The notes below the pieces were generated by a model. It was not told the DNA's origin and made no database searches. It was given only the letters and a program-made list of their open reading frames with translations. Made by a program: the position numbers and the translations under genes. 64,000 nt of DNA from Holophagales bacterium (GTDB lineage: Bacteria > Acidobacteriota > Thermoanaerobaculia > Multivoradales > Multivoraceae): positions 1 through 64,000 of the forward strand of contig VXZQ01000007.1 in assembly GCA_009845425.1 (NCBI GenBank), given 5' to 3'. This document shows positions 7,301 through 15,842 of the stretch, piece after piece. Every line of letters begins with the position of its first letter. The first letter of the stretch is position 1.

Positions 7301-10072
7301 GCCCGTGCTCAGCACCGCGGCGTAGCTGTTGGCGATACGGCCCGCGTTCAGGGCGGCGAGGCCGCCGGTCTGATAGGGAGCGTCAGCCCGGCCCGTCGCG
7401 TAGCTTGTTTCGATGGTGCCGGCGGCGCCTGGGGCGCCGTTGGTTCCCACCAGTCCACCGGCGCTGCCGGTCGCCGGATCCGTAGCGGTCACCTGGCTCG
7501 CGGCGAAGCTCCCGGTGACCTGGCCGTAGTTCTGAGCGACCAGGCCCCCCGCCCATTGGTTGCTGGACGTCACCTGGCCGCTCGCGCGGCTGCTCGCGAT
7601 GGTGCCCCGGTTCTCCTCCACCAGACCGCCCGCCCAGAGCCGACCCGCAACGCGGCCAGTGACGTAGCTGTTCGCGATGACGCCGCGGTTGCGCACCGCC
7701 AAGCCTGCGGCCCGCGAGCCCGTCACGTCGACCCGCGCGACGCCGACCGACCTGACCGTCGCGCCCGCGGCCACCACGTCGAACAGCGCCGCGTGGCCGC
7801 CACGGTCGATGAACAGGTTGCTGATCTGGTGGCCGTTTCCGTCGAACGTCGCGGCGAAGGGACCCCAGAAGAAGGTGCCGAGCGGTGCCCAGCCGGCGCC
7901 TCCGTTCCAGTAGGCGTCCCCGGCGTCGGGACCGCCGCTGCCGTTCGTGTCGAAGTCCAGGTCGGCGACCAGCTCGTAGCCGGAACAGAGGCCGGCGGCG
8001 CAGCCCATGCCCTGCCGCCGGTCGGGGAACGCCGCGGCGTAGGGGATCTCCGCGAAGCCCGGGTCACCGGTGCCGAACGGGTCGGCCCGCATGACGTTCA
8101 ACTGCCCCAGGGTCCGGATCTCGATCAGGCCGTCGTCGTCCGCGTCGTAGTCGATCGCGGTCGGTCCGTCCACCAGCACCGTGAACGACTGCCAGGCGGT
8201 GCCGTTCGAGCCGGCCGCGTCGGTGGCCGTCACGGTGACCGTCGCCCTGCCGGGTCCTATGGCCGTGAGCGTCACCGCTGTCCCCGACAGCACGGCCGTC
8301 GCCACGGTCTCGGCGGAGGAGAACGCCTCGTAGGTCAGCGCGTCTCCGTCCGGATCCTGGAACGCGCCCGACACATCGACGACAACCGCCGGGTCACCCA
8401 CGAGCAGGCTGCGGTCCGCCAGCGTTCCCACGGGCGTGGGCGCGTGATCCGGGTCGGGCGCGGTTCTCTTCTCCCGGAAGGCCGCCACGGTGTGGCGCAT
8501 CTCGCCGAGGACGCGTACAGCGTCGGCCGGACCAGCGAGGTCCGGAGCGTCGCGCTCGCCCTGCACGCCGAGCGCGTCGCCGCCGCGCGTCTGACTCGGA
8601 CTCGAGAAGCGCAGCAGCAGTTCGCAGGCGACTCCCTCGTCGAAGCACTGGTTTTCGTAGGACATGATCGTGCGCCAGCGTGCCGAAGCGGGCGCGCCCG
8701 TCACGAACGCCTGCTGGTTCACGTAGCCGAATCCGTACGGTTGGTGGGGCGTGCTGCCGCAGGAAGCGGTCTGGCACTGGACGTACCGGTCGTGGCTGAG
8801 CCCCATGTTGTGGCCGAGTTCGTGCGCGAAGAAGACGCCGCCGCCGTTGTGCCTGGTCAGGCCGAAGGCCCGGTCCGCACGCGGAACCGGCCAGGTGACG
8901 CCACCGACGGTGGCTCGGCCGACGATGAGGTGGACGAGGTCGGCGCCGACGATGTCGCGGATCACGTGCACTTCGTCCATGTGGCCGTCTGCGGGCCGGG
9001 TGAACCGCGTCAGGTCGACGAGGGAAGACGTTGACTCGACGTAGGCCGTCTCTTCGCGGGCGACGAGGGCGATTCGCTGCTGGACGCCGCCGTCCATGTA
9101 GGCCTGGTTCGTTTCGGCCACCATCAGATCGATGACCGACTCGATCCCGGACTGTCCGCCGGCCGCCTCTCGCGCGCCGGGCGTGTAGAAGACCGCCACG
9201 TCGATCGTCGGCTGCGCCACCGGATCGGTGCCGCAGACGCGGCCCGACGAGTGGAAGGTGATCGTCGACAGCCAGGTCTGGAAGGCGGAGTCCGCCGGCG
9301 CGCAAAGGGCTGTGCCGTGGATGTCCAGTTCGGACAGGTCGCTGAGGTTGGCCAGGCCGGACGGAAGGGCTCCGGACAGGCCGAAGTTGAAGGAGAAGTC
9401 CAGCTTCTCCAGGGCGCCCGCGTTCGCCAGTGCTGCCGGCACGACCCCGGTCAGGCTGTTTCCCCCGAGAGACAGGGTGGTGAGGGTCGCCACGCTCCCG
9501 AACTCCCCGGGGATCGATCCGGTCAGGTCGTTCCTGGAGAGATCGAGGAACTGGAGTCCCGCCGTCGCCAGCTCGGTCGGTATGCCGCCCGTCAGCAGGT
9601 TGCCCTCGAGCGAGAGTGCCCAGAGAGCGGGCGGGTTCCCGAGGGCCGTCGGAATCGAGCCGCTCAGCCGGTTGTCGCCCAGTTGCAGCGACCTGAGGCT
9701 GCTCAGGCCGCCCAGCTCCGCCGGAATCGAGCCGGTGAGCCCGTTCTCCGACAGGGCCAGCGTGAGGAGCCTCGTCAGGTTGCCCAGGGAGGCCGGAATG
9801 GAGCCGGTCAGTCCGTTGGAGCCGAGGACCAGATACTGCAGTTCGGAGAGGTCTCCCAGGGCGTTCGGCAGGTCGCCTCTCAGGTTGTTGAACTGCAGGA
9901 CCACCTGGATGACGCGGCCGTTCGCGTCCGTGCTCACGCCGTACCACGAACCCAGGGGTGCGTTGCTGTTCCAGTTCGTGCTGAAGGTCCAGCTCGCGCC
10001 GCCGGTGGCGGCGTAGAGCGCCTCCAGGGCCGCCTTGTCAGTGGCGACGCTGCCCCCCTGGGCGTGCACCAC
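4313..10072 (-). CDS. Giant secreted LRR/metzincin/GLUG/Calx-beta/PKD multidomain protein
   Basis: About 1,919 residues. Domains in order: leucine-rich repeats of the N-x-LTGSIP type (about 8-280); a metzincin protease domain (about 288-530) with HELGHNMGLSHD at 417-428 and Met-turn IMSY at 469-472; a cadherin/Ig-like repeat (545-635); GLUG-type repeats (640-1010, for example AGGLVAQNYGQVTGSF); a fibronectin-III-like region (1028-1120); another Ig-like repeat; three Calx-beta-like repeats; an acidic/proline linker near 1576; a PKD domain (FGDGKTS); and a C-terminal VLIKVLDGC domain. No good start codon precedes the exported N terminus: the frame continues upstream as a fine signal peptide (RPRRLLLACTLAAQPWL) only from a CTG at 10153, or from ATG 10158 if the six-base C run (minus strand) near 10140 is one base too long. 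Likely an adhesive secreted endopeptidase. Confidence 0.9.
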   Translation of the reverse strand: MVHAQGGSVATDKAALEALYAATGGASWTFSTNWNSNAPLGSWYGVSTDANGRVIQVVLQFNNLRGDLPNALGDLSELQYLVLGSNGLTGSIPASLGNLTRLLTLALSENGLTGSIPAELGGLSSLRSLQLGDNRLSGSIPTALGNPPALWALSLEGNLLTGGIPTELATAGLQFLDLSRNDLTGSIPGEFGSVATLTTLSLGGNSLTGVVPAALANAGALEKLDFSFNFGLSGALPSGLANLSDLSELDIHGTALCAPADSAFQTWLSTITFHSSGRVCGTDPVAQPTIDVAVFYTPGAREAAGGQSGIESVIDLMVAETNQAYMDGGVQQRIALVAREETAYVESTSSLVDLTRFTRPADGHMDEVHVIRDIVGADLVHLIVGRATVGGVTWPVPRADRAFGLTRHNGGGVFFAHELGHNMGLSHDRYVQCQTASCGSTPHQPYGFGYVNQQAFVTGAPASARWRTIMSYENQCFDEGVACELLLRFSSPSQTRGGDALGVQGERDAPDLAGPADAVRVLGEMRHTVAAFREKRTAPDPDHAPTPVGTLADRSLLVGDPAVVVDVSGAFQDPDGDALTYEAFSSAETVATAVLSGTAVTLTAIGPGRATVTVTATDAAGSNGTAWQSFTVLVDGPTAIDYDADDDGLIEIRTLGQLNVMRADPFGTGDPGFAEIPYAAAFPDRRQGMGCAAGLCSGYELVADLDFDTNGSGGPDAGDAYWNGGAGWAPLGTFFWGPFAATFDGNGHQISNLFIDRGGHAALFDVVAAGATVRSVGVARVDVTGSRAAGLAVRNRGVIANSYVTGRVAGRLWAGGLVEENRGTIASSRASGQVTSSNQWAGGLVAQNYGQVTGSFAASQVTATDPATGSAGGLVGTNGAPGAAGTIETSYATGRADAPYQTGGLAALNAGRIANSYAAVLSTGASTSSGGLVGRQHAATVPASYWDTDASGRQNSRGGTGRTTAQLQAPIGYTGIYADWDVDLDGDGMDDEPWDFGTDSQYAVLKANVDGQGGATWREFGYQLREGPTLSVTDATERAALSWTPVDTSHWTSPPPVTYRAIRVSGTGSRQVVETLADGLSGRSYTDTNAVVGTTYYYQVAAVIDGGEAARSALVEVTIRPSNSPPQPVGSIATHTLRVGDGHADLDVSAGFHDPDGDALTYGAGSSAPGVAGTQVLGNLVRLTPVAAGSATITVTATDVAGTNMAATQQFVVTVTPPRSVTVTPPSLAVTEGSSARYSVVLGSQPSGNVEVRVLNDLAGTDLSVNPAALTFTETDWSTPKEIEVTAADDPDAVADARVTLLHGVSGADYGSVSAAGVEVTILENDTPTLSTQDAAAGESEGSMTFTVRLSVASSSEVTVDYATSDGAGAQPAAAGSDYTAVQGTLTFPQSSTAARDIVVPLLADTVDEAEQETFRLTLRNPVNAVLAGGGSTLQVEGTIRDDDDPEVTVSFGAASYEVTEGDSVNVAVRLDRDPERAVVVPLERTHHGGATEADYSGIPSSVAFGPGVVTQEFVFSATDDGADDDGEAVELRFGPMPPRVSGGAGATLAIRDNDSTGGGGGPSPPPDDGDDEDDEEEDEDSPPPPSPPRLPTMSVSAAQAVESAGAVVFDVHLSRASSSLATVDYATSDGAGASGARAGSDYTATRGTLTFPSGSTARRIRVPVRDDGVYEAASETFFLTLQRPVNATLAGGGSALRVLGTIHDDDDGPPMVTFEVVGATCDEELCRTRTGVPVRFIDTSTGKVLSRLWEFGDGKTSRSRRVEHAWSSPGFYEVTLSVSDGATTSTASRVFLVEAAEPQGTCVADAETLCLQDSRYSVSVEWRTGGEGGAGLVVPAGTNDSGMFYFFHAGNWEVLIKVLDGCAVNGHVWVYTASTTDLGYTIRVTDTVTGVAKDYGNDPGLPAPAITDATAFPEGCRR

Positions 10073-10338
10073 CGGGATGAGCCACGGCTGCGCCGCCAGC
10101 GTACAGGCGAGCAGGAGACGGCGCGGGCGGCAGGCGGATGGGGGGTGAACCAGAGCACATGATTCTAGGGATGATTTGGTTAACGTTTCGTGTCATTCAA
10201 GCTCTATTCGATGTTGTTTCGATTAGGTTCGATCGCGTCTCCTTTCATCGGTACGACGCGAAGAGGACACGCCGCTAGACCACCGCCAATGGAACACTCT
10301 GCGCCGCGCTGGCGTTCCTGTGGTCAACTAAACGGGCG

Positions 10339-11676
10339 ATGGACACGGCTGCACACATGCCCCGCTCCCAGTTCGTCATCGAGGGCGGTCAACCGATCTC
10401 GGGCACGCTGCGGGCGCGGGGCAACAAGAACGCGGCGCTGCCGCTGCTTGCAGCGGCCCTCCTCACGGATGAGGAGGTCACGCTCCGAAACGTGCCCCGG
10501 ATCCGCGATGTCGAGGTCCAGATCGGCTTGCTGCGCCAGCTAGGCGCCGAAGTGGCGTTCGCCGGGGGCGACACGGTACGCGTCTGCGCCGCCGGTATGG
10601 GCGACGACGATCCCGACCCGGATCTCTGCCGGGCGATCCGCGCCTCGATCCTGCTGGCTGGGCCGCTGCTGGCGCGGCGCGGGCGAGTGAACATGCCGGC
10701 TCCGGGCGGCGACGTCATCGGTCGGCGGCGGCTCGACACGCACCTGCTGGCGCTCGAGGGCCTGGGCGCCGGCATCAAGCTCTGCCCGCGCGGCGGTCTC
10801 CAGTGTCGCGTCGAGGGTCCGGGAGAGCGGCTGCGCGGGGCCGAGATCTTCCTGGACGAAGCCTCGGTCACGGCGACCGAGAACGCGGTGATGGCGGCTT
10901 CGCTGGCCGAGGGCGAGACCCGGATCCTGAACGCGGCGAGCGAGCCCCACGTGCAGGACCTCTGCCGGCTGCTGCGAGCGATGGGCGCGCGCATCGATGG
11001 CATCGGGACGAACGCTCTGACCATCGAGGGAGCGGACAGGCTCGGAGGCGCCGAGTTCGAGATCGGGCCCGACTACATCGAGGTGGGGTCGCTCATCACG
11101 CTGGCGGCGGTGACCGGTGGCGAGCTGCGGATTCCGAACGCCCGGCCGCGGGAGCACCGGGCGACGCGGATCGCGTTCGGCCGGCTGGGCATCGACTTCG
11201 AGGTCCAGGGCGACGGCAGCGACCTGTTCGTGCCGGGCGGTCAGGAACTCCAGGTGCGCACCGATCTTCAGGGCGCGATCCCGAAGATCGAGGACGCGCC
11301 GTGGCCCGGTTTCCCCGCCGATCTCACGTCGATCGCGGTGGTGGGCGCGACTCAGAGCCGGGGCTCGGTACTGATCCATGAGAAGCTCTTCGAGTCCCGC
11401 ATGTTCTTCGTCGATCGCCTGGTCGCGATGGGTGCCCAGATCGTGCTCTGCGACCCGCACCGGGTCGTCGTCAGCGGGCCGTCGAAGCTCTACGGCCGGG
11501 ACATGGTGAGCCCGGACATCCGCGCCGGCATGGCGATGCTGATCGCGGCTCTGTGCGCCGAGGGCCGCAGCGTGATCGACAACGTGCAGCAGATCGACCG
11601 CGGCTACGAGCGGATCGACGAGCGGCTGCGGTCGCTGGGTGCCAGTATCGAGCGCGTCACAGATTCGCTCGGCTAG
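10339..11676 (+). CDS. murA: UDP-N-acetylglucosamine 1-carboxyvinyltransferase, Asp active-site variant
   Basis: This 445-residue enzyme catalyses the first committed step of peptidoglycan synthesis, transferring enolpyruvyl from PEP to UDP-GlcNAc. The N-terminal [16 protein letters not shown] and the repeated alpha/beta architecture are diagnostic. The active-site loop reads [11 protein letters not shown]: the usual cysteine is Asp125 (codon 10711-10713), as in fosfomycin-insensitive MurA of mycobacteria and chlamydiae. The start may be ATG 10339 or ATG 10357 ([11 protein letters not shown]); the latter fits the family better. A MaoC-type gene follows after 9 bp on the same strand. The 185-bp gap upstream is notably AT-rich for this window and should hold divergent promoters. 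Confidence 0.95.
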   Translation: MDTAAHMPRSQFVIEGGQPISGTLRARGNKNAALPLLAAALLTDEEVTLRNVPRIRDVEVQIGLLRQLGAEVAFAGGDTVRVCAAGMGDDDPDPDLCRAIRASILLAGPLLARRGRVNMPAPGGDVIGRRRLDTHLLALEGLGAGIKLCPRGGLQCRVEGPGERLRGAEIFLDEASVTATENAVMAASLAEGETRILNAASEPHVQDLCRLLRAMGARIDGIGTNALTIEGADRLGGAEFEIGPDYIEVGSLITLAAVTGGELRIPNARPREHRATRIAFGRLGIDFEVQGDGSDLFVPGGQELQVRTDLQGAIPKIEDAPWPGFPADLTSIAVVGATQSRGSVLIHEKLFESRMFFVDRLVAMGAQIVLCDPHRVVVSGPSKLYGRDMVSPDIRAGMAMLIAALCAEGRSVIDNVQQIDRGYERIDERLRSLGASIERVTDSLG

Positions 11677-11685
11677 GGTTGCCGC

Positions 11686-12174
11686 ATGGCGGGCCTCTAC
11701 TACGAGCAGTTCGAAGTCGGCCAACTCTTCGACCACGCGCTCCGCCGGACGGTGACCGAGGCGGACAACGTCTTCTTCACCGCGATGACCCACAACCCGG
11801 CCGCGCTTCACCTCGACGCCGAGGCGATGAAGAACAGTGAGTTCGGCGAGCGGATCGTCAACAGTTGCTTCACCCTGAGCCTGATGGTCGGCATCTCGGT
11901 CGGCGACACGACCCTCGGCACCACGATTGCCAACCTTGGCTGGAACGACGTCGTCTTCCCGCGTCCCGTGTTCCATGGCGACACCCTGCGGATCGAGACC
12001 GAGGTGAAGGACAAGCGGGAGAGCCGCTCGCGACCCAACGCCGGGATCGTGACCTTCGAGCACCGTGCGTACAACCAGCGTGACGAACTGGTGGCCCGTT
12101 GTACGCGGCTGGGGCTGATGCTGAAGCTGCCGGCTTCGCCCCCGAGTCCCCCCGAGCGCGGAAACGCAGAGTGA
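11686..12174 (+). CDS. MaoC-family acyl-CoA dehydratase/hydratase
   Basis: This 162-residue hot-dog-fold protein begins [20 protein letters not shown] and continues with [21 protein letters not shown], the hydratase-2 motif (acidic residue, N-P, H). The C-terminal half ([20 protein letters not shown]) matches single-domain MaoC proteins acting on mesaconyl-type or enoyl-CoA substrates. The last 15 residues are proline-rich. It sits 9 bp after murA, probably co-transcribed, although no metabolic link is obvious. The exact acyl substrate cannot be read from sequence. Confidence 0.85.
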   Translation: MAGLYYEQFEVGQLFDHALRRTVTEADNVFFTAMTHNPAALHLDAEAMKNSEFGERIVNSCFTLSLMVGISVGDTTLGTTIANLGWNDVVFPRPVFHGDTLRIETEVKDKRESRSRPNAGIVTFEHRAYNQRDELVARCTRLGLMLKLPASPPSPPERGNAE

Positions 12175-12305
12175 AGCGGATTCTCGTGCCGGTTCTGGTT
12201 GTCCGGCGGCCTCGGAAGAGCGGCTGAAGTCCGCGTTGCCGGGCTGGCCGGCGTGACCCTTCGTTCGGCGTTTCTGATAGTGTCACTGCCAGATCGGCAG
12301 AGAAA

Positions 12306-13460
12306 ATGGCATTGATAGGGAGATTTTTCCAGCCTCCGGAGGCGAGCTACTTCCTCTTCGGACCCAGAGGGACCGGCAAGTCGACCTTTCTCCGCGAGGC
12401 GTTGGCCGACGCACTCTGGGTCGACCTGCTGCGCCCGGAGCTGGAGCAGCGGTTCGTGGCTCGACCCGAGCGGCTCCGCGAACTCGTGGACGGAGAGCCG
12501 GACGCGAAGGTCGTCGTGGTCGACGAAGTGCAGAAGGCTCCGGCCCTCCTCAACGTCGTCCATGACCTGCTTGCCCGCCGCGGACGGTCGGCTCCGCGCT
12601 TCGTGCTGACGGGTTCCTCTGCCCGCAAGTTGAGGCGGACCGGCGTGAACCTCCTTGCGGGAAGGCTCCTGCTGGAGCGGATGCACCCTTTCATGGCGGC
12701 GGAACTGCCGTCGTTCGACCTTGGTCTCGCCCTTCGCCGCGGCCTGCTGCCGGTCGTATGGGACTCCGATACACCCGATGCCACCCTCTCTGCATACGTT
12801 GCGCTCTACATCCGCGAGGAGGTTCAGGCGGAAGGTCTCGTTCGCCGGCTCGACCACTTCGGGCGTTTCGTGGAGAGGGTCTCGTTCTCGCACGGCGCCG
12901 TCCTCAACATCGCCGAAGTGGCCCGCGAAACGCATGCGAGCCGGAAGACGGTGGAGGCTTACATCGGGATTCTCGAAGACCTCCATCTGGCGTTCCGGCT
13001 GCCCGTCTTTCGGCGGCGACAGAAGCGACAGTTGACCGTACATCCGAAGTTCTACTGGTTCGATGCCGGTGTGTTCCGGTCGGTACGTCCCGCTGGGCCA
13101 TTGGACCGTCCGGAGGAGATCGAAGGCGGGGCACTAGAGGGTCTGGTGGCCCAGCATCTTCGTGCGTGGTTGGACTACTCGGGATCGGGCGCCACGCTCT
13201 CGTTCTGGCGAACGAAGTCAGGCAACGAAGTGGACTTCGTGGTCTACGGAGAAGAAGGGCTGTGGGCCTTCGAGGTTCAGAACAGCGGTTCGGTGCGCAG
13301 CCGTGATCTCCGGGGATTGCGGGCGTTCCTGGAGGACTACCCGGCCGCGCAGGCGCGCCTCCTGTATCGTGGCGACGAGCGGCTCGAGATCCAGGGCATC
13401 CGCTGCGAGCCGTGCGAGGAGTACCTGGCTGCCATCAGGCCGGGGGTTCTCCTTCGTTGA
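12306..13460 (+). CDS. AAA-family ATPase with C-terminal DUF4143 (PD-(D/E)XK-like)
   Basis: 384 residues. Walker A GPRGTGKST (about residue 20), Walker B VVVVDEVQKAP (about 75), sensor-type LTGSSARKLRR, then a DUF4143 C terminus with a winged-helix-like segment (NIAEVARETHASRKTVEAYI) and a nuclease-like end (FWRTKSGNEVDFVVYG, FEVQN). Such ATPases are common, horizontally mobile, and of uncertain role; links to toxin-antitoxin-like behaviour have been suggested. It stands alone between the MaoC gene and the DUF2007 gene, with a 131-bp upstream gap. A second, more distant member lies at 42796-43965. Confidence 0.85.
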   Translation: MALIGRFFQPPEASYFLFGPRGTGKSTFLREALADALWVDLLRPELEQRFVARPERLRELVDGEPDAKVVVVDEVQKAPALLNVVHDLLARRGRSAPRFVLTGSSARKLRRTGVNLLAGRLLLERMHPFMAAELPSFDLGLALRRGLLPVVWDSDTPDATLSAYVALYIREEVQAEGLVRRLDHFGRFVERVSFSHGAVLNIAEVARETHASRKTVEAYIGILEDLHLAFRLPVFRRRQKRQLTVHPKFYWFDAGVFRSVRPAGPLDRPEEIEGGALEGLVAQHLRAWLDYSGSGATLSFWRTKSGNEVDFVVYGEEGLWAFEVQNSGSVRSRDLRGLRAFLEDYPAAQARLLYRGDERLEIQGIRCEPCEEYLAAIRPGVLLR

Positions 13461-13480
13461 GGTTGCATGAGGGCCAAACC

Positions 13481-13735
13481 GTGAAGTTCGTCGAACTCGC
13501 CACCTTCGATTCCCGGCTCGAGGCCGAGACGATAGGCCACGCCCTGGACCAGTACGACATTCCGTTCCTGGTGCAGAGTGCCGGGGTCGGCATGTTCGGC
13601 ATGGGGATGATGGGGAAGTCGCCGGTGCCGGTGAAGCTCTGCGTGCCGGACAACCGGCTGGATGAGGTGAAGGAACTGCTGAGCTGTGTCGCTGGTCCGT
13701 TGGAAGAAGGTGAAGAGCTTCCGGGCGACGGCTGA
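13481..13735 (+). CDS. DUF2007 putative signal-transducing protein
   Basis: 84 residues from GTG 13481. The N terminus MKFVELATFDSRLEAETIGH, then ALDQYDIPFLVQSAG and KLCVPDNRLDEVKELL match the DUF2007 fold, a small ferredoxin-like domain whose members are often described as nitrogen-regulatory-PII-like. A glycine/methionine-rich loop (GVGMFGMGMMGK) sits in the middle. It lies 20 bp after the ATPase gene and ends in a 15-nt sequence that recurs beyond the downstream palindrome. Confidence 0.75.
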   Translation: MKFVELATFDSRLEAETIGHALDQYDIPFLVQSAGVGMFGMGMMGKSPVPVKLCVPDNRLDEVKELLSCVAGPLEEGEELPGDG

Positions 13736-13801
13736 AGACTGCCTTCGGCGGATGCCGGCCAGACGGCCGGCGCACCGACAGTTCAGCCGGGCGACGGCTG
13801 A
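13721..13801. repeat. REP-like palindrome flanked by 15-nt direct repeats
   Basis: Between the converging DUF2007 and phosphatase genes, GATGCCGGCC-AGAC-GGCCGGCGCACCG (13751-13777) forms a 7-bp GC stem with a 4-base loop. An almost identical element lies at 22049-22075. The identical 15-mer CCGGGCGACGGCTGA occurs on each side (13721-13735, which includes the stop codon, and 13787-13801). The location between two gene ends suits a bidirectional terminator or a mobile REP/BIME-like unit; the flanking duplication favours insertion. Confidence 0.6.
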
Positions 13802-13804
13802 GGC

Positions 13805-14590
13805 TCAATCGGCGAGCAGTTCCAGGGCCTCGGGCAGCAGCCGGCGCGTCGTGCTGAACGCACGGTCGCCGTGGATCGTCTCGTTGCCGTCCCAGTCGCC
13901 GAAGTAGCCGCCGGCCTCGCGCAGGATGACGGGGAAGGGTCCGCAGTCCCAGGCGCTCATCTTCGGGTCGACCATCAGTTCCAGCCGGCCCGTGGCGACC
14001 AGGGCGTGGCCGTAGGCGTCGGACCAGCCGACGCGGTAGGCCGTGCCCTCCATCATCCGCTGCCAGGCCGTTCGGTGCCGGGGGTCGACGAAGAGGCCCG
14101 GATCGCCGAAGGAGACATAGCCTTCGCTCAGGTTGTTCGTCGAGCAGACCTGTGCCGGCTCGCCGTTCAGCGTGCAGCCGTGTCCGGAGGCGGCCGCCAC
14201 GGTTTCGCCGATGCCTGGGAAGTGGGCGACGCCGACTTCGACTCTCCCATCGACCTCCAGGCCGATCAGGATCCCGTAGAGCGGCACGCCACGGACGAAG
14301 GACCGGGTACCGTCGATCGGATCGACGTACCAGTGGCGTTTCGTGGCATTCGGCGAGCCCGGCTCGCCGTCGCCCGCGCCGAACTCCTCGCCGACGACGA
14401 GGTCGCCCGGAAAGACCTCGGCAATCCGTGAGCGGATCAGTTCCTCGGCGCCGCGGTCCGCTTCGGTGACCGGCGTCCTGTCGCTCTTGAGTTCCGCTTC
14501 GACTCCGAGACGGAAGAACTCGAGCGTCAACTGGCCGGCGATCCAGGCGGTCTCGACCGCGAACTCGAGTTCGGCTGCGTAGTTCGTCAC
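13805..14590 (-). CDS. Inositol-monophosphatase-family phosphatase (histidinol-phosphatase-like)
   Basis: 261 residues with the family's metal-binding motifs: TPVTEADRGAEELI, VVGEEFG, WYVDPIDGTRSFVRG and, near the C terminus, SAWDCGPFPVILREAGG. All ligands for the two or three Mg ions look intact. The length and the HWYVDPIDGTRSF version match the HisN-type histidinol-phosphatase branch, but inositol-1-phosphatase or another sugar phosphatase is possible. No histidine genes are nearby. Transcribed toward the DUF2007 gene across the REP-like palindrome. Confidence 0.85.
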   Translation of the reverse strand: MTNYAAELEFAVETAWIAGQLTLEFFRLGVEAELKSDRTPVTEADRGAEELIRSRIAEVFPGDLVVGEEFGAGDGEPGSPNATKRHWYVDPIDGTRSFVRGVPLYGILIGLEVDGRVEVGVAHFPGIGETVAAASGHGCTLNGEPAQVCSTNNLSEGYVSFGDPGLFVDPRHRTAWQRMMEGTAYRVGWSDAYGHALVATGRLELMVDPKMSAWDCGPFPVILREAGGYFGDWDGNETIHGDRAFSTTRRLLPEALELLAD

Positions 14591-14672
14591 GGTATGAGGC
14601 TAGCGCGGCCGCCGGGCGCTGTGCGCCGGATGAGGCCAGGACGCTGCGTTTTCCAGGGCCTCCAGGGAGCGT

Positions 14673-15716
14673 CTAGAAGTTCTCGACCGTCCGCTCGTCG
14701 CTGTTCGCGGGGAGCGCGATGTGCATGCCGTCGGCGCCGACCACCGCATCGTTCGGTGCGTCCTCGGCCCGGCCGCGCATGAACACGCCCTCCGCCTGCG
14801 CCGCGGGCAGGGGCGGCACGAGGTGGCTCAGCACCAGGAGCTTGACCTGCGCCTCGGCGGCGAGGGCGTGCACGTCGGCCGGGAAGGTGTGGTAGTCGAG
14901 CGTGTCCCGGAGCATCTTCGCGGTCCGTTCATTGCCGGCGCTTTCCAGCGCCTGCGCCGCCCCGCCGATCAGAGCGCCGGACAGGACCTCGTGGACCAGG
15001 ACGTCGACGCCCTGGCTCGCCGCCTCCACGTTCGCCGAGCGGATCGTGTCGCCGCTGACCACGACCGAGCGGCCGCCGTAGTCGATGCGGTAGCCGAGCG
15101 CCGGCGAGATCGGTTCATGCTCGACCAGGAACGCGGTGATCTTCAGGCCGTCCTCGTCGTAGAAGACGCGCGAGGGCGCGTCCTCGGCGAGTTCGATCGC
15201 GTGCCCGTTCGCCTTGCCGCCGTCCGGCGCGAGCAGGTCGGCGCCGTGGTGGGCGACCCGGTAGGAGACGTCGAGTTCATAGGCGGCCTGGAAGCCGGCG
15301 ACGACCTGCTTGACGCCCACCGGACCGTAGACGTCCAGGGGCAGGGCCCTGCCGGAGGTCCAGCTCGCGAAGACGACCTCGCCGAGTTCTCCGATGTGAT
15401 CGGAGTGGAAGTGGGTCAGCAGAACGCCGGTGAGACTTCCCATCGGCAGTCCCCAAAGCCGCAGATTCTCGGTCGACCCGGGGCCGACGTCGATCAGGAA
15501 CATCCGCCCGCCGGCGATCACCGCCGTGCAGGGCCCGGCCCGCTCGGCGCTCGGCAACGGTGAACCGCTGCCGCAGATGACGACGTGGAGCGCGCCGTCG
15601 TCGAGCAGTGACGACCGGTTGGGCGGCAGGTTTCCGAACTGGGCAGCGGCGGCGGAACTCAGAAGCAGGAAGGTCGCCGTCAGCGCGGACACGATGGCCG
15701 CTGTGCGATGTTTCAT
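14673..15716 (-). CDS. Secreted metallo-beta-lactamase-fold hydrolase, RNase Z-like
   Basis: 347 residues with a clear signal peptide (MKHRTAAIVSALTATFLLLS, cleavage near AAAAQ). Metal site: LLTHFHSDHIGE (HxHxDH), VVSGDT and LSHLVPP, the order seen in the arylsulfatase/RNase Z branch. Export argues against tRNA processing; a periplasmic phosphodiesterase, sulfatase or lactonase role is more likely. AGGAGA lies nine bases upstream of the ATG. No operon partner; the neighbouring phosphatase gene lies 83 bp downstream on the same strand. Confidence 0.85.
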   Translation of the reverse strand: MKHRTAAIVSALTATFLLLSSAAAAQFGNLPPNRSSLLDDGALHVVICGSGSPLPSAERAGPCTAVIAGGRMFLIDVGPGSTENLRLWGLPMGSLTGVLLTHFHSDHIGELGEVVFASWTSGRALPLDVYGPVGVKQVVAGFQAAYELDVSYRVAHHGADLLAPDGGKANGHAIELAEDAPSRVFYDEDGLKITAFLVEHEPISPALGYRIDYGGRSVVVSGDTIRSANVEAASQGVDVLVHEVLSGALIGGAAQALESAGNERTAKMLRDTLDYHTFPADVHALAAEAQVKLLVLSHLVPPLPAAQAEGVFMRGRAEDAPNDAVVGADGMHIALPANSDERTVENF

Positions 15717-15842
15717 GGGCGAAGCTCTCCTGGCTCGTCAGGCCCGGGATGGGTGGCGCCGGAACAGGTCTAATGACAGACATTAGCACACGGGTCCCAA
15801 GCCGGCAGCCAGACGCGACGCTAGCCCATACACTCGCCGGCG

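Noticed and set aside
7175..9034. A 619-codon plus-strand frame across the giant exoprotein gene, and similar antisense frames over pheT and boxB
   Set aside because: Composition (many R, V, G, H) and lack of recognisable motifs mark these as shadows of the real genes on the other strand.
10154..10338. Specific sigma-70 promoter boxes in the AT-rich gap between the exoprotein and murA
   Set aside because: A TAGAAT on the minus strand is close to a -10 box, but no -35 at a suitable distance is convincing on either strand.
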